Shown piece by piece: positions 1-13,000 of a stretch of 64,000 nucleotides of DNA. The position numbers and the translations under genes were made by a program. The stretch is taken from assembly GCA_948099385.1 (NCBI GenBank), contig CANUEZ040000193.1, positions 8,166,105 to 8,230,104 of the forward strand, given 5' to 3'. Every line of letters starts with the position of its first letter. Position 1 is the stretch's first letter. The notes beneath the pieces were generated by a model. The model saw only the letters and a program-made list of their open reading frames with translations. It ran no database searches and was not told the origin of the DNA. The stretch comes from Fasciola hepatica (lineage: Eukaryota; Platyhelminthes; Trematoda; Plagiorchiida; Fasciolidae).

Positions 1-186
1 AGATGGGAGGCTGCAATGAGTCGGGAACGTGAACTTCCATTTCTCGGTACCGGTAGCAAATAAGGTACAAGAAAAAAGAGAATCGATGTTCATTGTGTCC
101 TCAAAACAAGCATAAAATACCTTACTTCAGCGTTAACACTAGGCTCTCCAGCTACAAACTGGGCTTCCCGTTTCACTCTACGCATG

Positions 187-912
187 CCGGGTAATTCGGT
201 GTTTAGTGCTTGTGGTAAAGCTGGCGTTGATATCGTTCGCGGCATGAAGACTGAGCGTGCACTGGATTCCAATGACCAGTCGTATATGTGCGAATCGAGT
301 GAACGGTTCTATACATGTTAACATCACTAGACTGAAGAGTCCATGTCTGTTTGTCGTTTATGAGCATGCCCCAAATGACCGCACCTCGTCTGAGGCTAAA
401 AATGAATACCACCATAATTTTATCAATTGATCCGTAGCATGCATTCAACGGACATCATGGATGTTGTTGGTGAATTCAGTGTTCAGGTTGGAAGCCTCGA
501 TGAGACACAGCGAAATGAGGTAAACCGTTTCGACATTTCAGACGATGGAACCGATAACAGTGACCGACTCATTCAACTATGTCCTGACCATGGACTATTC
601 CTAGCGAATACAAATTTCTGGCACAATGAGCTCCACCGAAAAACCTGGCACCCTGCTGCGTCTCAACAGCTTTGCACTCAGATCGACCATATTGCTCTTG
701 GTTACCGCTGACACGGATCAACTCTAAACTGCTGATCATTTTGTTCCCCGTCTGTTGACAATGATCACACAGCTGCCTGTGTGAATTCGAATCTGCTTCT
801 CGACGGCGGCCGGAAGTACATCAAAGACGAAAATTCTCGTCCGTCACTACTTGACGATATCAAAGAATGTGCCTCCATGCAGAATTATTGTAAAATTCAA
901 GATTGACACGTT
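187..912 (+). pseudogene. RTE-type LINE endonuclease domain (broken)
   Basis: Remnant of the apurinic/apyrimidinic-type endonuclease that nicks target DNA for RTE-clade non-LTR retrotransposition. Reading first in the frame giving CGKAGVDIV (about 211-237), then after a frameshift near 261 in the frame giving CLFVVYEHAPND (about 344-379), then after another shift in a frame open from 427 to 711 (VGEFSVQVGSL, then LCPDHGLFLANTNFWHNELH, and TQIDHIALGYR just before the stop), the pieces follow the usual order of this domain. The QIDHI block is the conserved D-H region. Similarity fades near 912. The catalytic core is scrambled by at least two frameshifts and several stops, so it cannot be active. 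The matching RT half resumes near 2,985. Family recognition is by eye. Confidence 0.8.
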
Positions 913-1690
913 CTGTTTTATTTCACTGTACTCTCTCTTTTATAGTACATAATGTTACCGTACATGATACTGCCCAGATGAAAAATTGAGCTACGTTCTA
1001 TTCGTCCTTGATGTTCCTACTTCGCAGTGGTTGTGTGCGGGTTTCAGCCTGTTCAATCCATTTGATTTCACATTTTGCGTTGCTCAAAGGATTCAAACCA
1101 TGATTGCATCTGAAATGAAACCTCATGATGTAAGTTCTACATTTCAGCTGAATGACGACTATATGGAATGTTTCAATAAATCGTATTAGGCCCGAGACCA
1201 TTTGGATGATGCGAAGAAAACAGTGTTTTTCGTTCATCCCATTTGCAGAAATGTATACAGTCCCATGAGAACATCGTCTTTCCCGGATCCTACCATCAGT
1301 CTACCACACGACAAGGTAAGAATCATCATTTTATAGCATTTCAGTTTAGTCAATTTCACTGCTGCTGAGAAAGCCAAATAAAACAGCCTCACTAGACTTG
1401 CAAACTGATCCGTTCGTGAATTCATTCTTCAGCTGGAGACACAGGAAGCGAAGTGTGACTGAGGTCCGACATGGGAACATCAACTGTGCAATCGCTTGAT
1501 TGTGGGAATCAACTTCCAGTTTGGAACAGAGGTTGTTGCTTGCAACTGATCAGACCCTTCATCACGTTAGCTTAATTCGTGAAAAGTATCGGGAAGTAAA
1601 TGCTGTTTCGGAGTCCACACTGTTCCATTTTTCCTAAAATCAAGTTGTTCGACACACGCAAAATTTACCTCATTTTACCAAGCCGATACG
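913..1690. other. Unassigned stretch between LINE halves
   Basis: This sequence sits between the end of the RTE endonuclease remnant and the start of the gypsy gag frame. It holds only short frames (986-1,189 on the plus strand, overlapped by minus-strand ones) with no family signature that I recognise. By position it should hold the 5' LTR and leader of the inserted gypsy element, but I found no matching second LTR after the integrase remnant, so this is inference only. Confidence 0.4.
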
Positions 1691-2322
1691 TTGTCTAGAC
1701 AATCGGCCCCACTTGAGCGATCGATTCATTCGAAATCTTACCATAAATGTTCCGATTTGGACGAGTGTGTTTTATCTGGTCAGTTACGTCGTTGTTTCAC
1801 ATGTCCTCGTCGACGAGCTATGCGTTTTGCCTGTGGTGAGTTTGGTCACATTGATAGTGCTTGTAGAATTAGCCCAGCATATCGACAGAAGATCCACTCA
1901 GCGTCATCTGACACTTCCTCACTTCCTATCAGGTTTTCGAAACTTGAATTAGCCCTCTTGTCAGAGAAGGTTCCACATTTTACCAGGAGTCTCTCACTCA
2001 AGCGGGTAGTCAACACACTTTTATTGTTGACACTGGGCGTGTAGAATCCATCATTTCACCTAAAGATAAAAGTTGCGTTCATCCCATCGATATGATTAAT
2101 CCTATCAGTGTGGCTATTCCAGGTATTACTGGATACAAGCTCCCCCATGTCGGTTCTTGGATGGTTCTAACTCAGCTTCGTGACTCTGATCCCATTGAAT
2201 TTAAGTTTTTGGTTTCTGATTCTGGAATTCCACTTCTTGGTTTTAAAGTTGATCGTAAACTGCACATCGACGTCGCTCTTCTAAACTCTTCAACCGATTC
2301 ATTGAATATACAACAGCTTTAA
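1691..2322 (+). pseudogene. Ty3/gypsy gag nucleocapsid and protease remnant
   Basis: Two overlapping frames together make the end of a gag and a retropepsin. The first (1,691-2,044) ends in a nucleocapsid-like knuckle, MRFACGEFGHIDSAC. It keeps the second Cys, the His and the last Cys of a CCHC box, but the first Cys is Arg, one base from a Cys codon. After a frameshift the second frame gives FIVDTGRVESII at about 2,020-2,055, where DTG (2,029-2,037) is the aspartic protease active site. It then runs through PLLGFKVDRKLHID, the usual C-terminal part of the domain, to a stop at 2,322. The usual Ser/Ala after DTG is Arg here. Retropepsin cuts the polyprotein in intact relatives. This copy is frameshifted and cannot make one protein. 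Confidence 0.75.
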
Positions 2323-2416
2323 AAATGTTTAAAGGTTTCTGGTGGAATGCACATTCCTGGATCGAAGTTAGAGATATCTGGCCAACATCATTTTCCAAAG
2401 CGTAGAAAAACTCCTT

Positions 2417-2930
2417 TTGGCTGAAGAAAACCTCGCCTTCAAGCAATACATTTTGTGTGAGCGCGGAATTACTGTCTATGTGGAGTCGTCTGACTGGGCC
2501 ACACCGAATCCGTTAGATGATCACAACTGCTCCGAGAGACCTGGCAGCGAGTACAAGGAGACTACTGCGGATCCTTCTTGGATAAGTGTTGCCCTCCTGT
2601 GATCATTGATGCTTTTCCCCGCTGATCAAAGGTATATTAAACAACTTCACCTACTGCTGACTCCACACAGACTACGCTCAGGAAAAGATTCAACAGAGGA
2701 GGAATTATGTTTGTGCCAGTTACTGACATTGACACAAATTTTGCTGCTAAACTTTCGGATAATTCGCTGTTGAAAAGTAAAACACACTGCTCTTCGTCAC
2801 CCGCAGTCTGATGGTCTAGCAGATATCTTTGAATGAAGTTTGTTTTGTGATTCCCCATACATTTTCGAACCTGATCTTGCCATTGACAATTCATTGAACA
2901 TCACAACTGTACACCGAGTTGTACACGCCC
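2417..2930 (+). pseudogene. Ty3/gypsy RT start and integrase end, internally deleted
   Basis: The frame from 2,417 contains GITVYVESSDWATP (about 2,465-2,505), matching the entry segment of gypsy reverse transcriptases. Only 300 bases later, in another frame, RHPQSDGLADIFE (2,795-2,833) matches the integrase segment around the third catalytic acidic residue (normally SDGxxE, here Asp). Nearly all of the RT, RNase H and integrase body is therefore missing. Upstream protease and gag remnants on the same strand make this one deleted element. No 3' LTR was recognised before the LINE sequence resumes near 2,985. Confidence 0.65.
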
Positions 2931-2984
2931 ATTATCCACTTAAGTAGTAATTCCTGTGGGTTCTATTTGAGGCTCTTACGGCTG

Positions 2985-4582
2985 ACCAAGATACAACAAC
3001 CAGCAACCCTAAGAAGCGATGGATATCTGCATCCTCAGTTAAGCAGTTAGATGCTCGCAGAATGAATCCTCTCAATTCCAGATATAATAGAACACAGAGG
3101 TGCCTTAAACGCCAATTGATTCTGAGCCTGAGAAACGGCCGTGAATAGTAGTGTATTGTGGAAGTGGAAAAAGCTGCAGCGATGAGCAGCAGCTGCAATC
3201 TTATCCGTCTAAGCGAAAACACCCGTTCTCGAAAGTCAGGCGGTATGGAACTGTTCTATGAGACAAACGGCCCACTGATTCGAACTCAGGAGCTTCGTCT
3301 AGTCCGTTGGGAGAAGCATTTTAAGAAGCAGTTCAACTGGATTTTATCCCCCACAGGCTTGTTGAGAAGCGTCATAGCTACAACTGTGGTTGTAGATAGT
3401 GGTCCTCTATCAATGAAGAGGTTCTTTGTGAGCTAGGCTACCTAGATGACATGAGACTGCTTGACCAGATGAGTTGCCACGTCTAATTTCAAGGATGATG
3501 GCTCATAATTGGTATTGGAGTTGGCAAAACTCCTCGATTTGGTAGGTCACAGTGAACAAGTTCCAGAGTGTTGGAAATAATCTGTGCTTGCGCCAAGGAT
3601 GGTGATTCCTCTTGTGGTAACCACCCGAGAATAATTTCGGTTAGCATCACATCTCAAATGCTTCCATTAAGCATTTCCAACCACTCTTCAGCCACTCGAG
3701 AACAGTGCCCCAGAGTGCATCAAGTTGGGTTGGGACTTGATCTCGGTTGTGCTGAATATATCTGTACTCTCTCACAAATTTCGAACACAGGCACACATTT
3801 TATAGGTCAATTCCCCACCTGTTTCTTGATCCTTTAAGCGATCTGAGACTCAGCTTACCACATAGTTCATAGCCTTCAGTTGAAGTGTGTATCAGAGAAA
3901 TTCCGTCCCTCCCTAAAGTCCTTTTATGTGAACAGCCTAGGTCGTGTTAGGTTTCACTGTTCTCCTTCACCCGAGTTCACCACGAGAAGTGGTTTGCATC
4001 GGGGTTACCCCTTTCTTCCTTCCTCTTTACCTTCGTGATTGATACGGTCCCAGATAGAGCATTTTTGTCAGGTGATGATAGTAACATCAAACGTTTACCT
4101 AGTTGAAATGTCTTAAAACATGAATATGCGAGTGACATCGTTCCCCTTTATGAAGACCCAGGTAAGTTGCAAGCTTTTATGTGCAACATGAATAGCTGTG
4201 TATCAATGATTGGTATGCGTTTTTCAATATGATGTTGCAGGATTTGGTTGGTCCACTAAACTTTTCATTATCTGGAGAATCAAAGACTCGGTTGAATAAT
4301 TGTTTTCTGGGCAGCGTGATTTTACTGGAGGACAGATATTGGTTAAGGTCTCATTGTGTGTGTCATCTGTGGCTTTGATACGAAATATGGCTATCAATCA
4401 AGAGTCGGGTGCGCGCTGTAGCAGTCAAGCCCGTACTTCGCTGTGGGTAATAAACACGGCCACTACTGATGGAGGGTATGAGATTATTGTTATCTGAACG
4501 CCTACGCGTGCATGTCCCCTGACAGGATTCCTCGGCACGCCATATTCGGTTAGGCGAGTACCTGTTGGAAAATGAGTAAGGA
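2985..4582 (+). pseudogene. RTE-type LINE reverse transcriptase (broken)
   Basis: Continuation of the LINE whose endonuclease ends near 912. Blocks seen in order: KKRWISASSVKQLD (about 3,010-3,055); LVRWEKHFKKQFNW (about 3,299-3,340), the linker before the RT; CGNHPRIISVSITSQ (about 3,620-3,665); REQCPRVHQVGLGLDLGCAE (about 3,703-3,762), normally the QxGFRxGRGC block; a primer-grip-like stretch (about 3,905-4,020); HEYASDIVPLYEDPGKLQA (4,119-4,175), where the catalytic YADD box reads YASD; CVSMIGMRF (about 4,197-4,223); and a C-terminal part ending near 4,575. The catalytic Asp change, many stops and frameshifts make it inactive. The RT copies element RNA at the nicked target. The assignment rests on block order and spacing. 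Confidence 0.8.
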
Positions 4583-4770
4583 TGGCCAGTCAATGACATG
4601 CAAGAATGAAATAAAAAATCAAACCAAATCGAAGCAAACCTTCACCAATCAAGACAGAAAAAACGCTGGAATATGTCATTTGCTGCAAAATCTTCCAGAT
4701 CTAAGAATTGCAAATTCCTGAGGCACGTCCCAAAGCTTCGGCATAGTCAGAAAAACTTAATCAGGCACGG

Positions 4771-5057
4771 ATGATGATATTGTGGATCAACTCAATTCTA
4801 CTAAACTACTTGCTTCTTGTGGCAGTCCTCTTTCATATTCACCCGTTGAAGAATTTGAAACCTTTTCCCAATCTGATATTTTTCTACTTATTCACGAGCC
4901 AAAATATTCTCATTCTCACTCTAGTCCGGAGGAGCTTTCCCCTAAAAGTCTTGAGTACAGTAGAATTCTAGCTTGCGCAACCCATGTCAGCTTTGTCGGT
5001 AAACTGTTCGACGCAACTAACACAGAAAAACGAGCTCATCTAACAGTCTTTCACTAG
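4771..5057 (+). other. Weak unassigned ORF
   Basis: A plus-strand frame of about 91 codons (4,782-5,057) is rich in Ser, Glu and His (for example PVEEFETFSQSD) and overlaps a hydrophobic frame at 4,771-4,971. I recognise no domain, signal or family. It lies just behind the LINE remnant, so it may be degenerate element sequence or chance. I would not annotate it as a gene. Confidence 0.15.
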
Positions 5058-5060
5058 AAG

Positions 5061-8000
5061 AACTATAAGCAGTGAGAAACTCATTTCTTGTTGTCTTTAA
5101 ACACACCTTCCCTCATTGTCAGGTTGCCCGCAGAACAAAGAGGTCCACAGTTGATAGTAAAGAATTCTCAAAAACACCACATTACCCCGTCCTAATACAG
5201 ACGCGTCCGATCTGTCCGTTGTGTACTTCATGGATATTCTTCAGCCTCTGATTCAGCACACAGATCCTTTCTTACTTCTTGAAAATCTTGAATCTTTCCA
5301 AGGTCCCTGACAAATAATTAGATGGGCTCTCTATCCATAACGAACACAGAGCTGTCGGTAGGTCATGCATATGACAGCCATAAAGGGGACTAGACTTTAT
5401 TCAAGTACAGTTCTCTGATTGAAGAAATACAATGTAAACCCCAAGCATGACCTCCCGCGGATTAGTATTGCCCAAAGCATTAAATTTATTCTCAATTGCT
5501 TGCAAATCAAGAGGAACAATTGACGCAAACTCCCTTGTTGAAAAGGGCTGGAGGTTATTCATGCCAAATTGCAAGCAATAAATCCACGGTATTGGTTCCT
5601 CTCATAATGAAGAGGCAACGAAACACTCCTCATAAAACAGGAACAGTAGGAAGGGAGTGCGGGTTATATTCATACTGTTTATTGTCGAGTCGACCAGTCG
5701 CTTGCATAGATTTTTTACCACGCAGTGCAGAAATCCAGGAAAGGATAATAGTTTCCTGAGATCAGTTCAATTATGGATTATTCCATGGTTCTGTGTTCTT
5801 TCTCTTCTATATCCCACTGCAATCGGTAACCTCTGTGTATTCTCCCTACTGGAGGCGGTCAAATAAGCTGACAATATTGTTCAAGATGGGTTGGTAATTA
5901 TTTTGTGTGATTGATTCTATGCGTATGCTGAAACTCATTCGAAACGAGTAACACTTAATTGAAGGAGAAATGTGTGCATTACTTGAAATTTACTATCTAG
6001 TTTGATATGAAAATTCACCCTAGAACCACAGGAATGTCCCAGTAAAGATTTGGCGAAAATGTCTATTCACCAGCCTTACACATTTTGAATTTATGGAATT
6101 ATATACAATAACCAAGGTTCTGGCTATTTTACCGCCATTTAATATGCTGGGTTTGTAGTTCCTAAAACAATTTCGCGCCCACAAAGAGGGGCTGCATAAT
6201 TCGAATTTTATTGTCTTTACTGTAGGAAACAGATGCAATATGCCCTGATTCAAACAGATGAGAAAGAACAATTTGCATACCCACGTGCTCGAATGTTTTT
6301 GCACTCAGACACCAATCTGCTAACTGTCACTGCAAATGGAAGATCCAATCGTATTTTTGGCATAATGAACGAGTCTTCCTGTTATCTCGTCACTCTGTTA
6401 CCTAGGTTACATAGTGTGATATTGAGTTTTAAAATGAACCAAAATTACCATGAATTTTTATTGATTTATTTTCCATTCACAGTTGTTGCGTCGTCACTTA
6501 TCTTGCATTTACAAATAACTAATATTGGAATCAGGATTGAGATACGCAAATCATGAGTGGAGGTAAATATCACTTATCCATTTACAACTTACAGTGTCGG
6601 CATAAACCAAAAAATCAAGTAGTAATAGCAATAGACTTTGGTTACCGTGTCAAACTGCGTGCAACGACGGAAGTTAGAATTAATGGGGTCAGTGGACGAT
6701 GTGATTGTTTGGTCTTGCTTGGAGTCTGAAATCGCGTATGAAATTGGCAAATCACAGTTTTACTTCCTACCTCAGGAATACTGTTTTCGGAGAAGTACTG
6801 GAAGAATCAAGAAAAAAATCATGTCTAGGCAATTTCTTGAGCTCTCTTTATTTCTGTCTACTGGTTGCCAATGCTGAAAGTGTGCGGTATCGCGAAATTC
6901 TAGTCCTTCTGTTTGAAAATATCGCAAACTTTTAGATTTCGATCTAACTTTGCTAATCACATGCGACTCTAATGGATCCAATATATTCTCCAAATTTAGT
7001 GGTGCTTTTCAACAGTAGCTTTAGGATATTCAGTTGCTCCTATTCAAAAGTAGATTGGGGAGTAGGCCTATTTGATATTTGGTGTAGTTTCAAGGTACAT
7101 CCGACCATTTTCATTTTAAAATTAAGCCGTGTTCAATTAGAGGATTTTCATAGTCAAATAATGGTTTGGTTGATATCATGGTGATTAGTGAAATAGATTT
7201 TGAAACAAACATGCTGGGTTTATTATGCAAGGAGCGAAGCGACCAGAGCCAGGTATTTGTGATGCACCAATTTTTAGTCAATCAAGGTTGACCAGCGGGA
7301 CAGAATGATGCACTCAGTTAAAATCTATAATGTGCAGAAGTTAGCAGCGCTCTGGGAAATTGTATTTAGTATTCCCAATAAAAAAATTCGCACGGACGAA
7401 ACCTGTGAGTTCTGCTATGGTAGTAACAGTGATCACGACTGTACTGACAACAACGAGAATGTTGAGCATCAAAACTGCTGATTTTACGAAATAATAAATC
7501 TGCCCTCTTTCTGCCAATCTAATAGAGTCAAGTAGTATAATCCGCCTACTAACGAGGACTATCCAAGTGAATATATCTAACGTCATTGTTTATTCTGTTC
7601 AGTGGGCACGTTGCATCAAAATATGATGTGCTCACAGTATAAGAGAATACAGTTATGCGTTCCATTGGCTTAAGTAATCCCTGTGATCATGACTACACCC
7701 AATCTCTGCGCTGTTGGAATTCTTCAGGGCCTTTCATCGACGTGAGGTTCGTTGGGGCTGCTTCCAACACATTCGCCTAACAGGCACCACATTTTTTATT
7801 CTCATAATTTCTGTAAACTGCTAATCAAAGGTTTTCCAAGGATATAGGTTTATGCCAGGTTTCACTTTGTTACCACACAGCTAAAATGTTGTGCTTCCAT
7901 GTAAATGGCAATTTATTAGAGGTCATGGAGGGTTTATCATTGCTGGCTGACACACTTGAGACTAAAGACAATTACATTGCGCCAATGATCTGGTCGCTAC

Positions 8001-9770
8001 AGAGATAACAGGGAGGTAACACTAGAGGTTTGTTTGCATTACATGTATGGTCCGTGAGAAAAGCAACGTTGCATTCACATGCTACATCGCACAAGTTTGA
8101 GTAGGAAATCGGAAAATGCGTGGCATCAACACACAATAAAATGTTCAGACCGAAGATTCATATCTGTCAAGTCATTCAGTGAGGAAAGGTAGTCCCCTGC
8201 AAGTTAATTGATGAAACAACCTCTGGACTGTCCTTCTTGCTTCCCATTCATTTACGTTCACAGTGCAAAGATGTCCCACTAGAAATTCGATTAGTGTGCA
8301 ACGCAAAGGGTTAGAGATGTATTATCAAAGTGTGCTCATTCATCTAGAACCACTTTTTGTGGTCACGCGCTTACCATCGGTGAGTTACACGAGTGCGCTG
8401 CTATCAGTTGGATTTCCATTGGAAACACTGTGTGAGCATATCGCAAGTGATTTCAAACAAACGGGGTAAAACCGCTGCAGGCGGAGTGCCTTCGTGGGTT
8501 AATTATGGTGAGTTCACAAAAAACATCGTGTGGTTCATTAGTATACTAAATGGAACAATCTTAGTGATATCATTTGATGACTCATTGCACATCACTCCTT
8601 ATTTAATTTTGTGTTCAAAGTGGCAAGTGAAAGGTGTACACACCAAACCGGAACTCCGATCTCGGCTACTTGCTTGACGAATTACATCCCTGGTCATGGT
8701 TGGTGTAAAGGCAGGCTTGTTACCAGCACACAATACTTGGTCATATACATGAAAGGTTTGTGTTATAGGAAATACTGTATATCAGTCGGATCAGCAGGGC
8801 GACAGCAAAAAATCAACAGCCGGTCCAGAAGGCAAAAATGAAGCACCAGTTTGTATGGTTGCTAGATTTGAATAGACAAAAGCAGTTTGTTCCGTTTTTC
8901 TAATGGAGATGTGGATATGCACTTGATATAACAATAGTAAACCTAATTTGATACTTCTATCCTCATTTGGAAACAATTTTGATGAAGTCGTTCATCATCT
9001 AGAGGTTATCCATGCAGAAATGTGGTTGTATTCTGACATTCCGTGGAATCCAAATCTACTGGAATACTCGGCTACCTAAACGACACTCCCACTGTTGTTT
9101 ATGTCTTTTAGCTGGGTAGTCACAACTAATGATCACGTCAATTGTTGTCATTTACTTCGCGATACAAAATTTTGATTTGGTTTTATCAAGGAGTAAACAG
9201 TCTATAGAGTGAAGTAAGGTCATTGCCTACCCAGTTGTGAATGAATATAAAGAATGAATAATCTGGTTAATACACCAAATTTACTGAAAGCAAAAATATT
9301 TTACTGACTCAGTATCGGGTTTGTTCCGTTTTATGCTCCAATTTCAGCCAGTAAGAGAAACGATTGGACTTGGTGTTTGTGGTAAATTGACGATCTATCA
9401 CACACATAAGGGCAAAACACCTAACGAATTTCTTAGGAATAAAAGACTACAATGAAATAACAAATAGCGAGGCGATCACTGGTTGTAGCACAGAACCTTA
9501 ATGGCAACAAACATCTTCAGATTGTGGGCTTTGAATACAGCTTAATCTTATTGGACAGAGCAATAAGGTTTTGTAATGAATGTGTTTTGTGGCTAAATAA
9601 ATCAGCGTTGCGGAATTCACCGCTAACTTTTGAATGACTAATTTAAGTGAAGTATACGCCAACCTAGTCTCGGGAGAGAAAACCCAGAGGGAAATCGTGT
9701 GAATACTACACAATGTAATTTTGCTATTCGAGCTGATTCGCAAGCGTTCCATCCATGTCACTTGTGACAA
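5061..9770. other. AT-rich stretch without recognisable genes
   Basis: Many overlapping frames of 60-107 codons occur on both strands. None shows a domain I can name, a convincing splice pattern or agreement with a neighbour. The most hydrophobic is a minus-strand frame at 7,341-7,586 with one membrane-like run (AVLMLNILVVVSTVVITVTT), which on its own is not evidence of a gene. I see no repeat shared with the rest of the window. Confidence 0.5.
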
Positions 9771-9990
9771 GCGATTTCACTAAACGTCATACGATAGTGG
9801 TTACAATCAACAAAATAATACTTTGTTGCTTTCCTGTTAGAGTAACAGAAGCCGTAAGCGTCGATCGAACTTGCAATAAAACTTCTCAGCCCGAAGTGAT
9901 CATTAGATTCAGCGACTTGAAGAAACTGAAATCGACGTACCGAGCAATTCTTACATATTCCGTGTCCTTCTCTTTCACAATGAGAGCTTA

Positions 9991-10026
9991 ATCACACAAA
10001 TACACATACAAACACACACAGACACG
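9991..10026. repeat. CA-rich simple sequence
   Basis: A short imperfect CA microsatellite, with units of acac broken by aaat and gac. It is an ordinary simple repeat. Confidence 0.6.
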
Positions 10027-10028
10027 TG

Positions 10029-13000
10029 AATATTCTGACGGAATAAATATTTTTTTATACAGCACAAAAACTCAGAGGCATGTATTCCTGCAGGCTACAG
10101 ACTAATCGGTGAACACCTAATGCAAACCTACAGAGTTATTTCTCGCATGCACTACTGAGCCTTCTGAAAATGATGAAATATTTCCTCGACCATACTATGC
10201 CCAAGGATTTATTTCCTTCTTCAAGGGTACACCATTTCATTTCAGCAGAACCATTCAGCTTCGAGTTAGGTTACTTCAATAATCGTAATGGCTTGTGTGT
10301 TGTGCTTTTGGTCAGGCCGGCAAAGTAGACTTATAGGTGCCGTCTGTGGATTGGACCCAAAGTAAAATAAAACACATAAACGTTGACATTGTCAAAAAAC
10401 GTCGTATGTCCCTGGTGAAAATTTCGGTAAAACAGTGTGAAGCTACTGTTGATGCATGACCTTAGATTATTTCAAAACTGTTCTCTGATAACAAGCGAAA
10501 CAAAACTCGTTTGAAAAAACGAAATTATTGTAATGACTTTCATGACAACCAAACACTTGATCTGTCACGCTATTGAGGTTTGAATTATATATTATTGTAA
10601 GTAAAACCGAATTGTTGGTGAAGATGTTCACAAGATGGTGATTTATGATATATTAGGGAATTTTAAAGCCCTTTCTGTAGCGGGATTATTTCGAGAATTC
10701 TTGCGCGAAACACGTTTTGAATGCTGAGCGTTCAAGAGGCCAAGTCAGAATAAGGCGGATTTGCAGGCACGTTCAAGGAAAATTCACGTTTCCTTTGTGA
10801 ATCAATTTTATCGTTGCGTAGATAGATAGAGAGGTCAACACTACCCGGGCTGAAGCATAATAACCTGTCAATAAGATGCAGGCTTATGCAAAAATGTGAG
10901 AAGGATATTGACTGATTATCCACATGATGAGTGTGAACAAAGACGTCTGCTAAGATGAAACAGGATAAAAGTGGTATGCCAGCATTGAGGACTTTCTGGA
11001 GTCGAAACCAGTACGTCCTACTGAGTGAAAACGTACCAATATATACATGAATTCGCTGCAAAAGTCATACCGAATTAGTGATGTTCAGTGCGGCAAAGTG
11101 CGGACATTGATCACTCTGCCCCCGGTTACTGATGCATGATATCTCCATGTGCGTATCTTCCTAGAAATGCTCTGTGACTTTGTACGCTTTGGAAGGCATA
11201 CAATTTCAAACCCTCCACGACTGTCCTGACTAAACTATGTTGACACTAATTTTATGGACTCAGTATTAATGGATACTCCCGATTATCAATATTTGATTGA
11301 GTAATTGAGATGGAGTCGGATTATATCATACCACTTCTATATAGATGTGGATGGTTGGAACTGGAAGTTGCATTGTAATACTACTTCGAAATACGCAATT
11401 CGATCATTTAACGTTCGAGCTCAAATTATTTCTTTCACGTGATTTCATAACATGGGTGGCTTGGGGAATCTAATTGCCTCAGGCCAGTGGGTTTTGTGAA
11501 GTGTTGTTTCTTCTGTCTAAATAAGAAAGATTTTTCTCAAACTGTTGAATTTGACCAGATTAGTTTGATATCTAGACGTAAATGAATGGTATGTTTTTTT
11601 ACTGATTAGGTGTAACAGCGCAGTTTACCGGAACCTCACCCACCAGACACAAGGAAATGCAACCGAACTCCTCATGTGAAGATGGATATTGCGAATAGTT
11701 TTTTTGGAATTAAGTCCGGAAGAAAGATCGTCTCTTGATCGAGATTTTACCCGGAAACTGTTGGAAAACGTCTGAATGAATTTTCGGCCTACATCATGCC
11801 AAATCCACAGTATAAGTTCAGATTAAGAAATAATAAACTGGAAGAAGTGCCATTGGTTCCAAATCATCCCCAAAATAATTGGGATCTAAATTTCTCAACG
11901 GTGCTGTTATACATGAGTTGAAAAGTTGGTTCTGGTTATAAGTTATGATTAACAACCATTGCAATAATGATGACGAGTTTTGTGTCCTATTCAAAATACT
12001 TTTTTAGTTAAATAGACCCTCAGTCCACAGTTTCCCCATAGCCATAACGTGTTAGAATATAAATCAAACGTAAAAATGTGAACAAGGCAAAGCGAAATAT
12101 TAAAGCGATGGTACTGGTGAAAGGCTTAGGGAGAAAATAAATACAATGTTCGTAAATAAGGACCTCGAGATTTGAACACTGACTTCTGAGTCACTATTTC
12201 AAGTCAATTTTTACCAAAGCTGAATTCATGCTAGAAAATTTTTCAAATCCGGATAAGGCTTGGATCATTTGAATGTATGCCGAAGCCGAATAAAACAATT
12301 TCACACATTGTGTATACTGGGGAAATTTGAGTCTCATCCTCAAACATCTGCTTTTCAAACAGTTATTGGCAATTTGTATGTGTAAGCTTGAGGAAAATGA
12401 TAAATGAAATTTAATTATCAGCCGTTGAAAAATGATGAAAAAAAGACAAGCAGACGAATTCTCTCTCTCTTTATAAATCTCACTTGGAATATATCTCTCA
12501 CCCTAAATGCTGTATTCTACATGAGAAAATGCATAGATAATAAATCACATAGGTTATCTGATAAGCAAAAACAATAATCGTTACCTCGAATAACTTTACC
12601 AGTAAGAGATTGGGTTGGATTAATAAATAACGCGACAACAGTTCCAAAAAATGTGCTCATAAATGAAAAGTTGCAGAGGCAATGTTCGGCTGCTTCATCC
12701 TTGTTAGAATTTATCACCAATGCACATCTGTCGAGTCGTTATTGTGACTCTATCCCGTGAATACACGATCATGAGCTGAAGACCTAACGACCAAGCTATC
12801 CGGATCTTGACGACACAAGTACATGACATAGTGTCGTTCCATCACTGGTATTTCAGTGTTAACAGCCCGTTGACCGCACAACAATCGACTCCTTAGATCA
12901 ACGAATTCGTAGGAAGAGTTCGTGGAAACAAAGCCGTTACGTTGCAAACAACTTGAGGAGAGCTTGGATAAGTAATCAAATCAAACAGCTGAAGATTACA

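Noticed and set aside
7341..7586. Hydrophobic minus-strand ORF suggesting a small membrane protein.
   Set aside because: AT-rich sequence often yields hydrophobic frames. There is no family match, no clear start context and no second evidence.
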